From: an uncultured bacterium
GTDB lineage: Bacteria > Bacteroidota > Ignavibacteria > Kapaibacteriales > UBA2268
Direction: 5' to 3'
Assembly (NCBI GenBank): GCA_937875295.1
Contig: CALLXS010000082.1
Location: 1-44,492, forward strand
Length of the DNA stretch: 44,492 bases
Each line of letters begins with the position of its first letter. Within the stretch, counting starts at the first letter, position 1. Shown in pieces: positions 1-7,519 of the stretch. Position numbers and translations under genes: made by a program. The notes under the pieces are model-generated. The model did no database searches. It was not told the DNA's origin and saw only the letters and a list, made by a program, of their open reading frames with translations.

Positions 1-76
1 TTCTGTCAGAATTTTTAGCAAATAACATACGTTTGTTTTTGGTACACTTTGGTAATGCTACAATTGTATCACACAT
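1..76 (-). CDS. C69/secernin-type peptidase, N-terminal fragment (runs off window)
   Basis: The leftward frame starting at the ATG at 76-74 reads MCDTIVALPKCTKNKRMLFA, then KNSDR, and runs off the left edge after 25 codons. The MCDT start and the KNSDR block are hallmarks of the C69 dipeptidase / secernin branch of the Ntn-hydrolases. In that family Cys2 becomes the N-terminal nucleophile once the start methionine (or a short propeptide) is removed. The start is well supported by a GAGGTGA Shine-Dalgarno sequence 4-5 bases upstream (complement of 80-87). Only the first 25 residues are visible, so substrate and full length cannot be judged. The gene is divergent from the truncated nifJ, and its promoter probably lies in or near the first codons assigned to that gene. 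Confidence 0.75.
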   Translation of the reverse strand, partial: MCDTIVALPKCTKNKRMLFAKNSDR

Positions 77-141
77 AATTCACCTCATTATTAATAGTGT
101 ACCATTACTTTAAAAAATTTTCAACAGAAAATTAAAAAACT

Positions 142-3021
142 TTGCTAACAAAATTAAAAAATAAATTAAACAAAATTAATATTTTTTATAATAAATTACC
201 TGAAATAGTTGAAGATTATTTTAATAAAATCTCTGAAATAACAGGTCGAAAATACGGTTTATTCGATTATTATGGCTCTCCTGATGCAGATAGAATTGTA
301 ATTGCAATGGGTTCTGCTACCGAAGCTATTAGAGAAGGAATAGACTATTTGACAGAAAAAGGAGAAAAAGTAGGTTTAATTTCAGTACACTTATATCGAC
401 CATTTTCAGCAAAGCACTTTTTATCAGTTCTACCAAAAACAACTAAAAGAATTTGCGTTTTAGATAGAACCAAAGAACCCGGTGCTAATGGTGACCCTCT
501 TTATTTAGACGTTAAAGAAGTATTATATGGAAATGAGAACCAACCAATAATAATTGGTGGTCGATATGGACTATCTTCTAAAGACTTTACTCCAGCTCAA
601 GTTCTCTCAATTTTCAGGAATTTAGATCTTCCTACACCTAAAAATCACTTTACAGTAGGAATTGTTGACGATGTTACATTCACCTCATTACATCTAGAAG
701 AAGAGATATCTTTAGGAGGTCAAGGTATTTACGAAGCCAAATTTTTTGGATTAGGTGCTGATGGTACAGTAGGTGCAAATAAAAATTCAATTAAAATAAT
801 TGGCGATAATTCAGACAAATATTGTCAAGCATATTTCGAATATGATTCGAAAAAGTCAGGTGGATTCACTTGTTCTCATCTTCGTTTTGGAGATTCACCT
901 ATTAGAAGCACATATTTTGTTACAACCCCTGATTTTGTTGCTTGCCATGTACAAGCATATCTTAAGCTCTATGATGTAACTAAAGGTCTTAAGAAAAATG
1001 GTACTTTCCTTTTGAATACTATGTGGAATTCTGAAGAAATCGAAAAGAATCTACCTAATAAAATTAAAAGATACTTTGCACAAAACAACATAAATTTATA
1101 TACTATCAATGCCTCAAATATCGCATTAGAAATAGGACTTGGGAATAGAACAAATACAATTCTTCAATCTGCCTTTTTCAAAATTACAAATGTGATCCCA
1201 TATGAAACAGCAGTAGAGCAAATGAAAAAAGCAATTGTAAAATCATACGGCAAAAAAGGTGAAGATATAGTAAATAAAAACTTCGCAGCCGTAAATCGAG
1301 GTGAAGAATATACTAAAATTGAAATACCAGAGCATTGGGCTAATCTAAATGATGATGATAATGAATCACAAAATATACCTGAGTTTATCAAAAATGTAGT
1401 TAATCCTATTAATGCTCAAGATGGAAATAGTTTACCTGTTTCTGCTTTTATCGGTAGAGAAGATGGTACTTGGGATAATGGTACAACTAAATTCGAAAAG
1501 CGTGGAGTAGCTTCATTTGTGCCGGAATGGACAAAAGAAAATTGTATACAATGTTCTCAATGTGCTTATGTATGCCCGCATGCTGCTATTAGACCATTCC
1601 TTTTAGATGAAAAAGAACTTTCTAACTCTCCTTTTGCTGAAGATACTCTAAAAGCTAATGGAAAAGATTTCACCAATTTTAATTATAGAATACAAGTAGC
1701 TGTATTAGATTGTATGGATTGTGGAAATTGCGTAGATGTATGCCCCGGTAATAAGAATGGTAAAGCTCTCGAAATGAAAGGAATAGAAACTCAATATAAA
1801 AATCAAGATAATTGGGATTATTGTATTGAGAATGTCAGCTCAAAGCAACATTTAGTGAATGTAAAAGGAAACATTAAAAATTCACAATTCGCTACTCCAT
1901 TATTTGAATTTTCTGGTGCTTGCTCCGGTTGTGGCGAGACTCCTTATGTAAAATTACTCTCTCAATTATTTGGTACAAGACAAATAATTGCAAATGCTAC
2001 CGGATGTAGTTCCATTTATTCAGCTTCGGCACCTTCGACTCCATATACAACTGATGCAAGAGGACGCGGTCCTGCTTGGGCTAACTCATTATTCGAGGAT
2101 AATGCCGAATTCGGTTTGGGAATGTTATTAACAGAAGAGACAATGCATGATAGATTAAAATCAGTAATGAATGAAGCAATTAATTCAACTTGTTGTCCTG
2201 AGGAATTAAAGCCTTTATTTAAGGAATGGATTGATAATCATAAAATAGCTGATAAAACAGTTGAATTAGAAGCTAAAATTACCCCACTTCTAAAAAATAC
2301 AAATTGCAAACATTGCAAAGACATTGCTGAATTAAGTCAATTCTTAGTGAAGAAATCTCATTGGATTATTGGTGGAGATGGATGGGCTTATGATATTGGA
2401 TTTGGAGGATTAGACCATGTAATTGCTTCAGGAAAAAATATCAATATACTTGTGCTTGATACTGAAATATATTCAAATACTGGAGGACAATCTTCTAAAT
2501 CAACACCTTCAGCTGCAGTTGCTAAATTTGCTACTTCTGGAAAACGCACTCGTAAAAAAGATTTGGGCATGATTGCTGCAACTTATGGTTATGTATATAT
2601 TGCCCAAGTAGCTATGGGAGCAAATCAAGCACAGACTCTTAAAGCATTGCGAGAAGCAGAAGAATACGATGGTCCATCAATTGTAATTGCTTACTCTCCT
2701 TGCATAAGCCATGGATTAAAATCAGGAATGGGAAAAGCTCAAAATGAACAAAAAAGAGCTGTAGAATGCGGTTATTGGCAACTTTACAGATTCGATCCAA
2801 GACTCGAAGCAGAAGGCAAAAACCCAATGCAAATTGATAGCAAAGAGCCTAATTGGGAACTATTCCAAGATTTTCTTAAAGGTGAAGTTAGATATACTTC
2901 TTTAATGAAACAATTTCCAGCTGAAGCTGAAGAACTCTTTAAAAAGAACGAAAACGACGCAAAATGGAGATATAATAATTATTTACGTCTTGCAAATGCA
3001 AGTTTTGAAAAAGAAAGCTAA
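142..3021 (+). CDS. nifJ: Pyruvate:ferredoxin (flavodoxin) oxidoreductase lacking domain I (5'-truncated nifJ)
   Basis: NifJ-type PFOR oxidatively decarboxylates pyruvate to acetyl-CoA and reduces ferredoxin or flavodoxin. The frame covers domain II onward: the ITGR..LFDYYG block and AMGS (residues about 33-58), the central gamma domain, a two-cluster ferredoxin domain (C468/471/474/478 and C524/527/530/534), and the TPP domain with proximal-cluster cysteines 594, 597, 622 and 854, GDG at 745-747 and NTGGQ at 779-783. Single-chain PFORs are about 1170-1230 aa. This one is 959 aa, and recognisable homology begins only near residue 13. The first 220-240 residues (domain I, with pyruvate-binding residues and the TPP-activating Glu) are absent. 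A TAA lies in frame just upstream (133-135), and the TTG at 142 has no convincing ribosome site. The remaining 945 codons are intact. It is either a recent 5' deletion (pseudogene), a misassembly, or a subunit needing domain I in trans. Confidence 0.85.
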   Translation: MLTKLKNKLNKINIFYNKLPEIVEDYFNKISEITGRKYGLFDYYGSPDADRIVIAMGSATEAIREGIDYLTEKGEKVGLISVHLYRPFSAKHFLSVLPKTTKRICVLDRTKEPGANGDPLYLDVKEVLYGNENQPIIIGGRYGLSSKDFTPAQVLSIFRNLDLPTPKNHFTVGIVDDVTFTSLHLEEEISLGGQGIYEAKFFGLGADGTVGANKNSIKIIGDNSDKYCQAYFEYDSKKSGGFTCSHLRFGDSPIRSTYFVTTPDFVACHVQAYLKLYDVTKGLKKNGTFLLNTMWNSEEIEKNLPNKIKRYFAQNNINLYTINASNIALEIGLGNRTNTILQSAFFKITNVIPYETAVEQMKKAIVKSYGKKGEDIVNKNFAAVNRGEEYTKIEIPEHWANLNDDDNESQNIPEFIKNVVNPINAQDGNSLPVSAFIGREDGTWDNGTTKFEKRGVASFVPEWTKENCIQCSQCAYVCPHAAIRPFLLDEKELSNSPFAEDTLKANGKDFTNFNYRIQVAVLDCMDCGNCVDVCPGNKNGKALEMKGIETQYKNQDNWDYCIENVSSKQHLVNVKGNIKNSQFATPLFEFSGACSGCGETPYVKLLSQLFGTRQIIANATGCSSIYSASAPSTPYTTDARGRGPAWANSLFEDNAEFGLGMLLTEETMHDRLKSVMNEAINSTCCPEELKPLFKEWIDNHKIADKTVELEAKITPLLKNTNCKHCKDIAELSQFLVKKSHWIIGGDGWAYDIGFGGLDHVIASGKNINILVLDTEIYSNTGGQSSKSTPSAAVAKFATSGKRTRKKDLGMIAATYGYVYIAQVAMGANQAQTLKALREAEEYDGPSIVIAYSPCISHGLKSGMGKAQNEQKRAVECGYWQLYRFDPRLEAEGKNPMQIDSKEPNWELFQDFLKGEVRYTSLMKQFPAEAEELFKKNENDAKWRYNNYLRLANASFEKES

Positions 3022-3129
3022 TATAAATTAATAATTGTTTCCACTAATAATAAGAAATACTATTAATAAAAATTATTCATTTATGAAATTTATAGTTTCT
3101 TATATTTAAAAGAAATTTTTCAAGAAAAT

Positions 3130-3738
3130 ATGTGTTTTTTCTCAGTACTTACGGTCGATACAAAGAAAATAGCAAATAGATTTAAAACTAAAGAATTTAT
3201 TCCTCAAAAAGATGGATATTTAGAATTTAATGGATTTACTTTTCCTCAAACTCCAATTATTACTAATGAAAATCCAGATGAAATTCAATATTATAATTGG
3301 GGATTTTTACCATCATTTGCTAAAGATGAGGATTTTAGAAAATTTACTTTAAATGCCCGAATTGAGACAATTCATGAAAAACCGTCTTTTAAATCTTATA
3401 CAAAAAATAGATGTCTTATTCTTAGCAGTGGCTTTTATGAATGGCAATGGTTAGACCCAAAAGGCAAAAAGAAACAAAAATATAAGTTAACTAATAAAGA
3501 AACTGAATATTTTGTTTTTGCAGGTTTGTATAATAAATGGGTGAATAAAGCAACTGGAGAAATCCTTGACACTTATACAATTCTAACTACTGTAGCAGAT
3601 GAATTTATGTCAAAAATACATAATTCAAAAAAAAGAATGCCTATTATTCTTAATGTGAAAAAAGAACTAGATTGGTTAATGAATAAAACAGATGATACTG
3701 GAATTGTAAAATTAGAAGCCGAAAAAGTTGATTCATAA
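3130..3738 (+). CDS. SRAP-family abasic-site processing protein (YedK/HMCES)
   Basis: SRAP proteins crosslink through Cys2 to abasic sites in single-stranded DNA, shielding them during replication. The whole catalytic set is visible in this 202-aa protein: Cys2 directly after the initiator Met, Asn75 in LNARIET, Glu104 in GFYEW and His164 just before KKRMPIIL, matching C2/N75/E105/H160 of E. coli YedK. The usual MCGR start is MCFF here, so only the Cys is kept. Length is normal (200-230 aa). The gene stands alone, 108 bases after nifJ, and converges on tryptophanase with a shared hairpin between them. Nothing in the upstream region shows an SOS operator that I can recognise. Confidence 0.93.
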   Translation: MCFFSVLTVDTKKIANRFKTKEFIPQKDGYLEFNGFTFPQTPIITNENPDEIQYYNWGFLPSFAKDEDFRKFTLNARIETIHEKPSFKSYTKNRCLILSSGFYEWQWLDPKGKKKQKYKLTNKETEYFVFAGLYNKWVNKATGEILDTYTILTTVADEFMSKIHNSKKRMPIILNVKKELDWLMNKTDDTGIVKLEAEKVDS

Positions 3739-3768
3739 TATAATTTTAATATAATCTTTTAAAAAAAT

Positions 3769-3794
3769 GGGCAATTCTTAAAAAAGAATTGCCC
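3769..3794 (-). terminator. Intrinsic terminator between SRAP gene and tryptophanase
   Basis: A perfect 11-bp stem (GGGCAATTCTT with AAGAATTGCCC) and a 4-base loop lie 40 bases past the tryptophanase stop. On the minus strand the stem is followed by a T7 run (complement of 3761-3767), which makes a classical terminator. On the plus strand only TTAATATTTT follows, so it probably also ends the SRAP transcript, but less efficiently. Confidence 0.85.
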
Positions 3795-3833
3795 TTAATA
3801 TTTTGCTTAATAAATTAATATTAACGAATTAGA

Positions 3834-5183
3834 TTAATCTATCGGAGCTAATTTTGCAGTGAAGTGGCGTAGAATAGGTGCTTCCCATACTATTTTTAAT
3901 CCTTTTAGGTTATTCCTATTTTCATAAGCTTCAGTGCAGGCTTCTACTACATAATCAATGTGATTTTGAGTATATACTCTGCGTGGGATAGCTAACCTTA
4001 CTAAATCCATAATAGTCGATTCACCGAACATTAAAGATCCAATTTCTACAGTTCTTACTCCACTTAATCTATAAATTTCATTTGCAATTACTTGAGCAGG
4101 AAATTGACTTGTTGGCATATTTGGTAAAAATCTTTTAGCATCGAGGAAAATTCCATGTCCGCCTGGAGGATTTAGTATTGGTACATTATTCTTAATCAGT
4201 TGATTTCCTAAATATTCCACTTGACCAATTCTATATGATAAATAATTTTCATCCATCACTTCTTCAAATCCGATAGCAAGAGCTTCTAAATCTCTTCTTG
4301 CTAGTCCGCCATAAGTAACAAAACCTTCAGTAACTATTAAAATTGTTCTTGCATCACGAGCTAATTTTTCATTATTTGTAGCTAAAAAGCCACCAGTATT
4401 GCTCATTCCATCTTTTTTGGCGCTCATTGTAGCACCATCAGCATAAGAAAACATTTCTTGAGCTATTTCTAAAATTGATTTATTTTCGTAACCTTTTTCT
4501 CTTTTTTTGATGAAATAACAATTTTCTGCAAAACGGCAACAATCAAGGAATAATGGTATATTATATTTATTGCATAATTCCTTAGTCTCGCGGATATTTT
4601 GCATAGAGACCGGTTGACCTCCGCCAGCATTATTTGTAACTGTAATAAAGCAAACGGGAATATTCTCAGCACCTTTTTCTTTTATGAAATCCTCTAGCTT
4701 AGCGATGTCCATATTTCCTTTGAAATCATCGATTATTTCAGGGTTTTTCCCTTTTTCATTTAGCAAATCAAAAGCAAATCCATGAGAAAATTCAATATTT
4801 CCGCGAGTTGTATCGAAGTGAGTGTTGTTTGGAATGAATTTACCTTCCACACCCATAGCTTGGAATAATATTCTTTCTGCAGCTCTGCCTTGGTGAGTAG
4901 GAATTACTTCTTTGAATCCAGTAATTTTTTTCACTGCGTCTTCAAACTTGTAATAAGATACAGAGCCAGCATATGCTTCATCTGCATACATTAAAGCTCC
5001 CCATTGGCGATCGCTCATTGCTGTAGTACCACTATCAGTCAATAAATCGATAGTAACTTTATCTGATCTTAAAGTAAATAAATTGTAAAAAGCTTCCTTT
5101 AAATATCCTTCTCGTTGAGCAACTGTAGTCATTGGAATTGCTTCAACTGTTTTAATTTTAAAAGGTTCAATTTTTGTTTTCAT
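3834..5183 (-). CDS. tnaA: Tryptophanase (tryptophan indole-lyase)
   Basis: PLP-dependent beta-eliminating lyase that converts L-tryptophan to indole, pyruvate and ammonia. The 449-aa protein carries the fold-type I signature ADGATMSAKKD, with Lys257 as the expected PLP Schiff-base lysine. Two residues separate tryptophanase from its sister enzyme tyrosine phenol-lyase. The first is Asp124 in FDTTRG, the position of E. coli TnaA Asp137 (Thr in TPL). The second is His440 in the C-terminal LRHFTAKL, the position of TnaA His463 (Phe in TPL). Both match tryptophanase. The start is supported by AGAGGA 6 bases upstream, and a promoter lies at 5232-5262. There is no tnaC-like leader peptide or tryptophan permease next to it, so E. 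coli style attenuation is not evident. The gene appears monocistronic. Confidence 0.92.
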   Translation of the reverse strand: MKTKIEPFKIKTVEAIPMTTVAQREGYLKEAFYNLFTLRSDKVTIDLLTDSGTTAMSDRQWGALMYADEAYAGSVSYYKFEDAVKKITGFKEVIPTHQGRAAERILFQAMGVEGKFIPNNTHFDTTRGNIEFSHGFAFDLLNEKGKNPEIIDDFKGNMDIAKLEDFIKEKGAENIPVCFITVTNNAGGGQPVSMQNIRETKELCNKYNIPLFLDCCRFAENCYFIKKREKGYENKSILEIAQEMFSYADGATMSAKKDGMSNTGGFLATNNEKLARDARTILIVTEGFVTYGGLARRDLEALAIGFEEVMDENYLSYRIGQVEYLGNQLIKNNVPILNPPGGHGIFLDAKRFLPNMPTSQFPAQVIANEIYRLSGVRTVEIGSLMFGESTIMDLVRLAIPRRVYTQNHIDYVVEACTEAYENRNNLKGLKIVWEAPILRHFTAKLAPID

Positions 5184-5231
5184 TATATCCTCTGATATAT
5201 AAATTTTGATTAATTATTTTTTTAAGTCTAA

Positions 5232-5262
5232 CAAAATTACATAAATTTTATTATATTTCAAG
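5232..5262 (-). promoter_or_regulatory. tnaA: Bacteroidota-type promoter for tryptophanase
   Basis: Minus-strand TAATTTTG (complement of 5232-5239) is preceded after 19 bases by TTG (complement of 5259-5261). This fits the TTTG-N19-TAnnTTTG consensus of the Bacteroidota primary sigma factor. It would give a leader of about 40 bases before the start codon at 5183. Confidence 0.6.
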
Positions 5263-5427
5263 AGAATTTAATATAATAATTAAGAAATTTATACATTAAA
5301 TTAAAATATTTTAATAATTTATAAATTTATATTCAAGTATTTATTTAACTAAAAATTTGTTAACTTCGTTAGTGTAAATGATATTGAAATTGTTTTTATT
5401 AATAACAATAAAAAAAAATATAACTAT

Positions 5428-5949
5428 ATGAAAAAAACATTTTACATAAATATAAATAATAATTCCATAAGGAGTTCACTTTATTTCTGCATATTTCTTT
5501 TATTTTTCACAGCTTGTAATGATAATACCACCCTGCCAGATGATGATAATTTACAATTAAAAACATTAGTGGGTACTAAGTGGAAATTTATTGGATTTAC
5601 CGAAGAATCCACGGGAAATATCTCAAAGATAGATTCAGAATATGATTGTAATAATTGTTTTACTTTAAAATTTGAAAACGATTCATTAATTGCAGGATTC
5701 ACAACTGTTAATGATCTGCATATAATATATACGGCTAATTATAAAGAAAATGAACTTACTATATTTTCAGTTTTTGGTACTAAAGTGAATGAATCAGAGA
5801 TAGGAAAAAAATATATAGATATATTTACAAATATGACTTACATTAAGCCCACTAAATATTTAGCGACAGAAAAGAATTTAAAAATTTTCTATGATAATAA
5901 TAATAAATATTTAAATTATTACAGAATAAAGGATAATACTTTTAAATAA
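5428..5949 (+). CDS. Small lipoprotein, possibly META/lipocalin-like
   Basis: 173 aa. The N-terminus has a lysine-containing n-region, a hydrophobic segment (about residues 17-29) and a lipobox ending FFTAC, so Cys30 should be lipidated. An acidic tether (DDDN) follows, then a domain beginning LVGTKWKF, with short beta-strand-like segments (CFTLKFENDSL, YTANYKENELTIF). The 'L.GTKW' opening, with a predicted small beta-barrel, resembles META or lipocalin-like lipoproteins common in Bacteroidota, but no diagnostic motif confirms this. A CNNC pair sits near residue 70. The gene has long intergenic spacers on both sides (244 and 186 bases) and is probably transcribed alone. Function unknown. Confidence 0.75.
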   Translation: MKKTFYININNNSIRSSLYFCIFLLFFTACNDNTTLPDDDNLQLKTLVGTKWKFIGFTEESTGNISKIDSEYDCNNCFTLKFENDSLIAGFTTVNDLHIIYTANYKENELTIFSVFGTKVNESEIGKKYIDIFTNMTYIKPTKYLATEKNLKIFYDNNNKYLNYYRIKDNTFK

Positions 5950-6012
5950 ATTATATAAAAAAAGTATGAATATCTTTCATAATATTAATATTAATTAATT
6001 TTATAATAAAAA

Positions 6013-6061
6013 ATCTAATCGAAACAATACAAGCTTAAATTCGTAATAAAAAAGATTAGAT
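6013..6061. repeat. Inverted repeat upstream of the M16 operon
   Basis: ATCTAATC (6013-6020) and its exact complement GATTAGAT (6054-6061) are separated by 33 bases, about 75 bases upstream of the M16 peptidase start. This could be a spaced operator or a weak hairpin. In such AT-rich DNA an 8-bp inverted repeat may be chance. Confidence 0.3.
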
Positions 6062-6135
6062 ATTCCATAAAATCTAACAATATTTCTAATTAATAATGCA
6101 ACAAAATTTTTATAAAATAAACTCTGGAGATTTGA

Positions 6136-7473
6136 ATGTTAAATTCAAAATTTTTTCAAATCATAATAGGAGCTACTATTATGATTAGTGCAGTATTTTC
6201 TGCTAATTCTGCAGATTTTAAACCTATTAAATTCGAGAAAGAAACTCTCGATAATGGTCTAAATGTAATTTATTATCAAGATAAATCTGCACCAATTGTT
6301 TCTACTGTGATTCACTATAATGTTGGCTCGCATGATGAAGACATGGACAAAACTGGCTATGCACACTTTTTCGAGCATTTAATGTTTGAGGCTACTGACG
6401 ACATACCTCGAGCTACAATCGATAAAAATGTACAAGCTGCTGGTGGCGAATTAAATGCTTATACAGCGTTTGACCAAACTGTATTCCATTTCACTCTTCC
6501 TTCAAATGAAATTAAATTAGCTCTTTGGATGGAATCTCAAAGGATGCGTAGACTTCATGTCGATAAAATTGGAGTAGAGACTCAAAGAGGTGTAGTAACT
6601 GAAGAATTAAAGATGCGTACTGTAAATCAACCTTATGGCACATTACTTTCTAAATTCTGTGCTGCAATGTTTCCCGGTTCAGGTTATTCATGGTCAGTAA
6701 TTGGTAGCGAAGAACATATTAAGCGTGCTACTATTGAGAATTTCAAAAATTTTTATGATAATTTTTATCAACCAAATAACGCAACTTTAGTAGTCGCTGG
6801 AGACTTCGAATTAAATGAAGCTAAGCAATATGTGAGAGATTATTTCTTGCAATATCCAAAAGCTCAAGAACCTAAAAGACATGATTATGAATTACAACCT
6901 TTGACAAAAGAATATCGTGAAACAGTAATAGACGATAAAGCACCTATGACTGCACTCTTCATTGGTTATCCCGGTCCTACTATATATGACAAAGATTACT
7001 TTGCAGCATCTTTATTATCTGATATTTTATCTGCAGGTACAAGTTCTCGATTATATCAAAGATTAGTAAATAATGAACAAATTGCAGTTGAAGCTGCTTT
7101 CGCTCCATTTATTTTTAGAGGAGCTGGTGCATTTTTAGTTCAATCTGTTATGATGAGCGGTAAATCAACTGACCAAGCTGAAAAAGTAATTAAAGAAGAA
7201 TTAGATAAATTAATTAAATTTGGCGTAACTGATGAAGAATTAGCAAAAGCAAAAAACATTAAAGAAACTCAGTTTGTATTCGGTAAAAAAGGTTTAATGG
7301 ACATAGCTCAAGACTTAGCAAGATGCCAAGTATTCTACGGAGACCCAGGATTAATAAATTCTGAATTAGATAAATATATGAAGGTAACTAAGGAAGACAT
7401 TATGAATGTAGCAAAAAAATATTTAAATACTGATAAAAAAGTAGTTTTAATATATAAACCTAAAGAAGCTTAA
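6136..7473 (+). CDS. M16-family zinc peptidase, catalytically competent subunit
   Basis: 445 aa with a signal-peptide-like N-terminus (residues 1-26), so probably periplasmic or envelope-associated. The inverted zincin motif HxxEH is intact (His77-Phe-Phe-Glu80-His81). The distal glutamate ligand lies in VVTEEL (Glu156/157), at the expected ~76-residue spacing. The second half carries the SSRLYQRL segment (about residues 306-313), which holds the R/Y pair typical of M16B peptidases and usually completes the active chamber. An upstream GGAG 7 bases from the ATG supports the start. It is followed after 46 bases by a second M16 protein without the zinc motif. This suggests an active/inactive heterodimer like those of the mitochondrial processing peptidase and bacterial M16B pairs. 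Confidence 0.92.
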   Translation: MLNSKFFQIIIGATIMISAVFSANSADFKPIKFEKETLDNGLNVIYYQDKSAPIVSTVIHYNVGSHDEDMDKTGYAHFFEHLMFEATDDIPRATIDKNVQAAGGELNAYTAFDQTVFHFTLPSNEIKLALWMESQRMRRLHVDKIGVETQRGVVTEELKMRTVNQPYGTLLSKFCAAMFPGSGYSWSVIGSEEHIKRATIENFKNFYDNFYQPNNATLVVAGDFELNEAKQYVRDYFLQYPKAQEPKRHDYELQPLTKEYRETVIDDKAPMTALFIGYPGPTIYDKDYFAASLLSDILSAGTSSRLYQRLVNNEQIAVEAAFAPFIFRGAGAFLVQSVMMSGKSTDQAEKVIKEELDKLIKFGVTDEELAKAKNIKETQFVFGKKGLMDIAQDLARCQVFYGDPGLINSELDKYMKVTKEDIMNVAKKYLNTDKKVVLIYKPKEA

Positions 7474-7519
7474 TTTAAATTAATCAAACAACCTAACTAA
7501 ATTTGAAAAAAGGAAAAAA

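Noticed and set aside
78..690. The 13-base string ATTCACCTCATTA occurs at 78-90 and again at 678-690 inside nifJ, suggesting a recombination repeat.
   Set aside because: The second copy lies well inside conserved coding sequence, not at the truncation junction. The first is the complement of the C69 ribosome site, so coincidence is the simpler reading.
1164..1391. Open antisense frames inside nifJ, the S8 protease, gap and other genes.
   Set aside because: They oppose strongly conserved proteins, have no recognisable domains and no ribosome sites, and are expected from the codon use of the sense genes.
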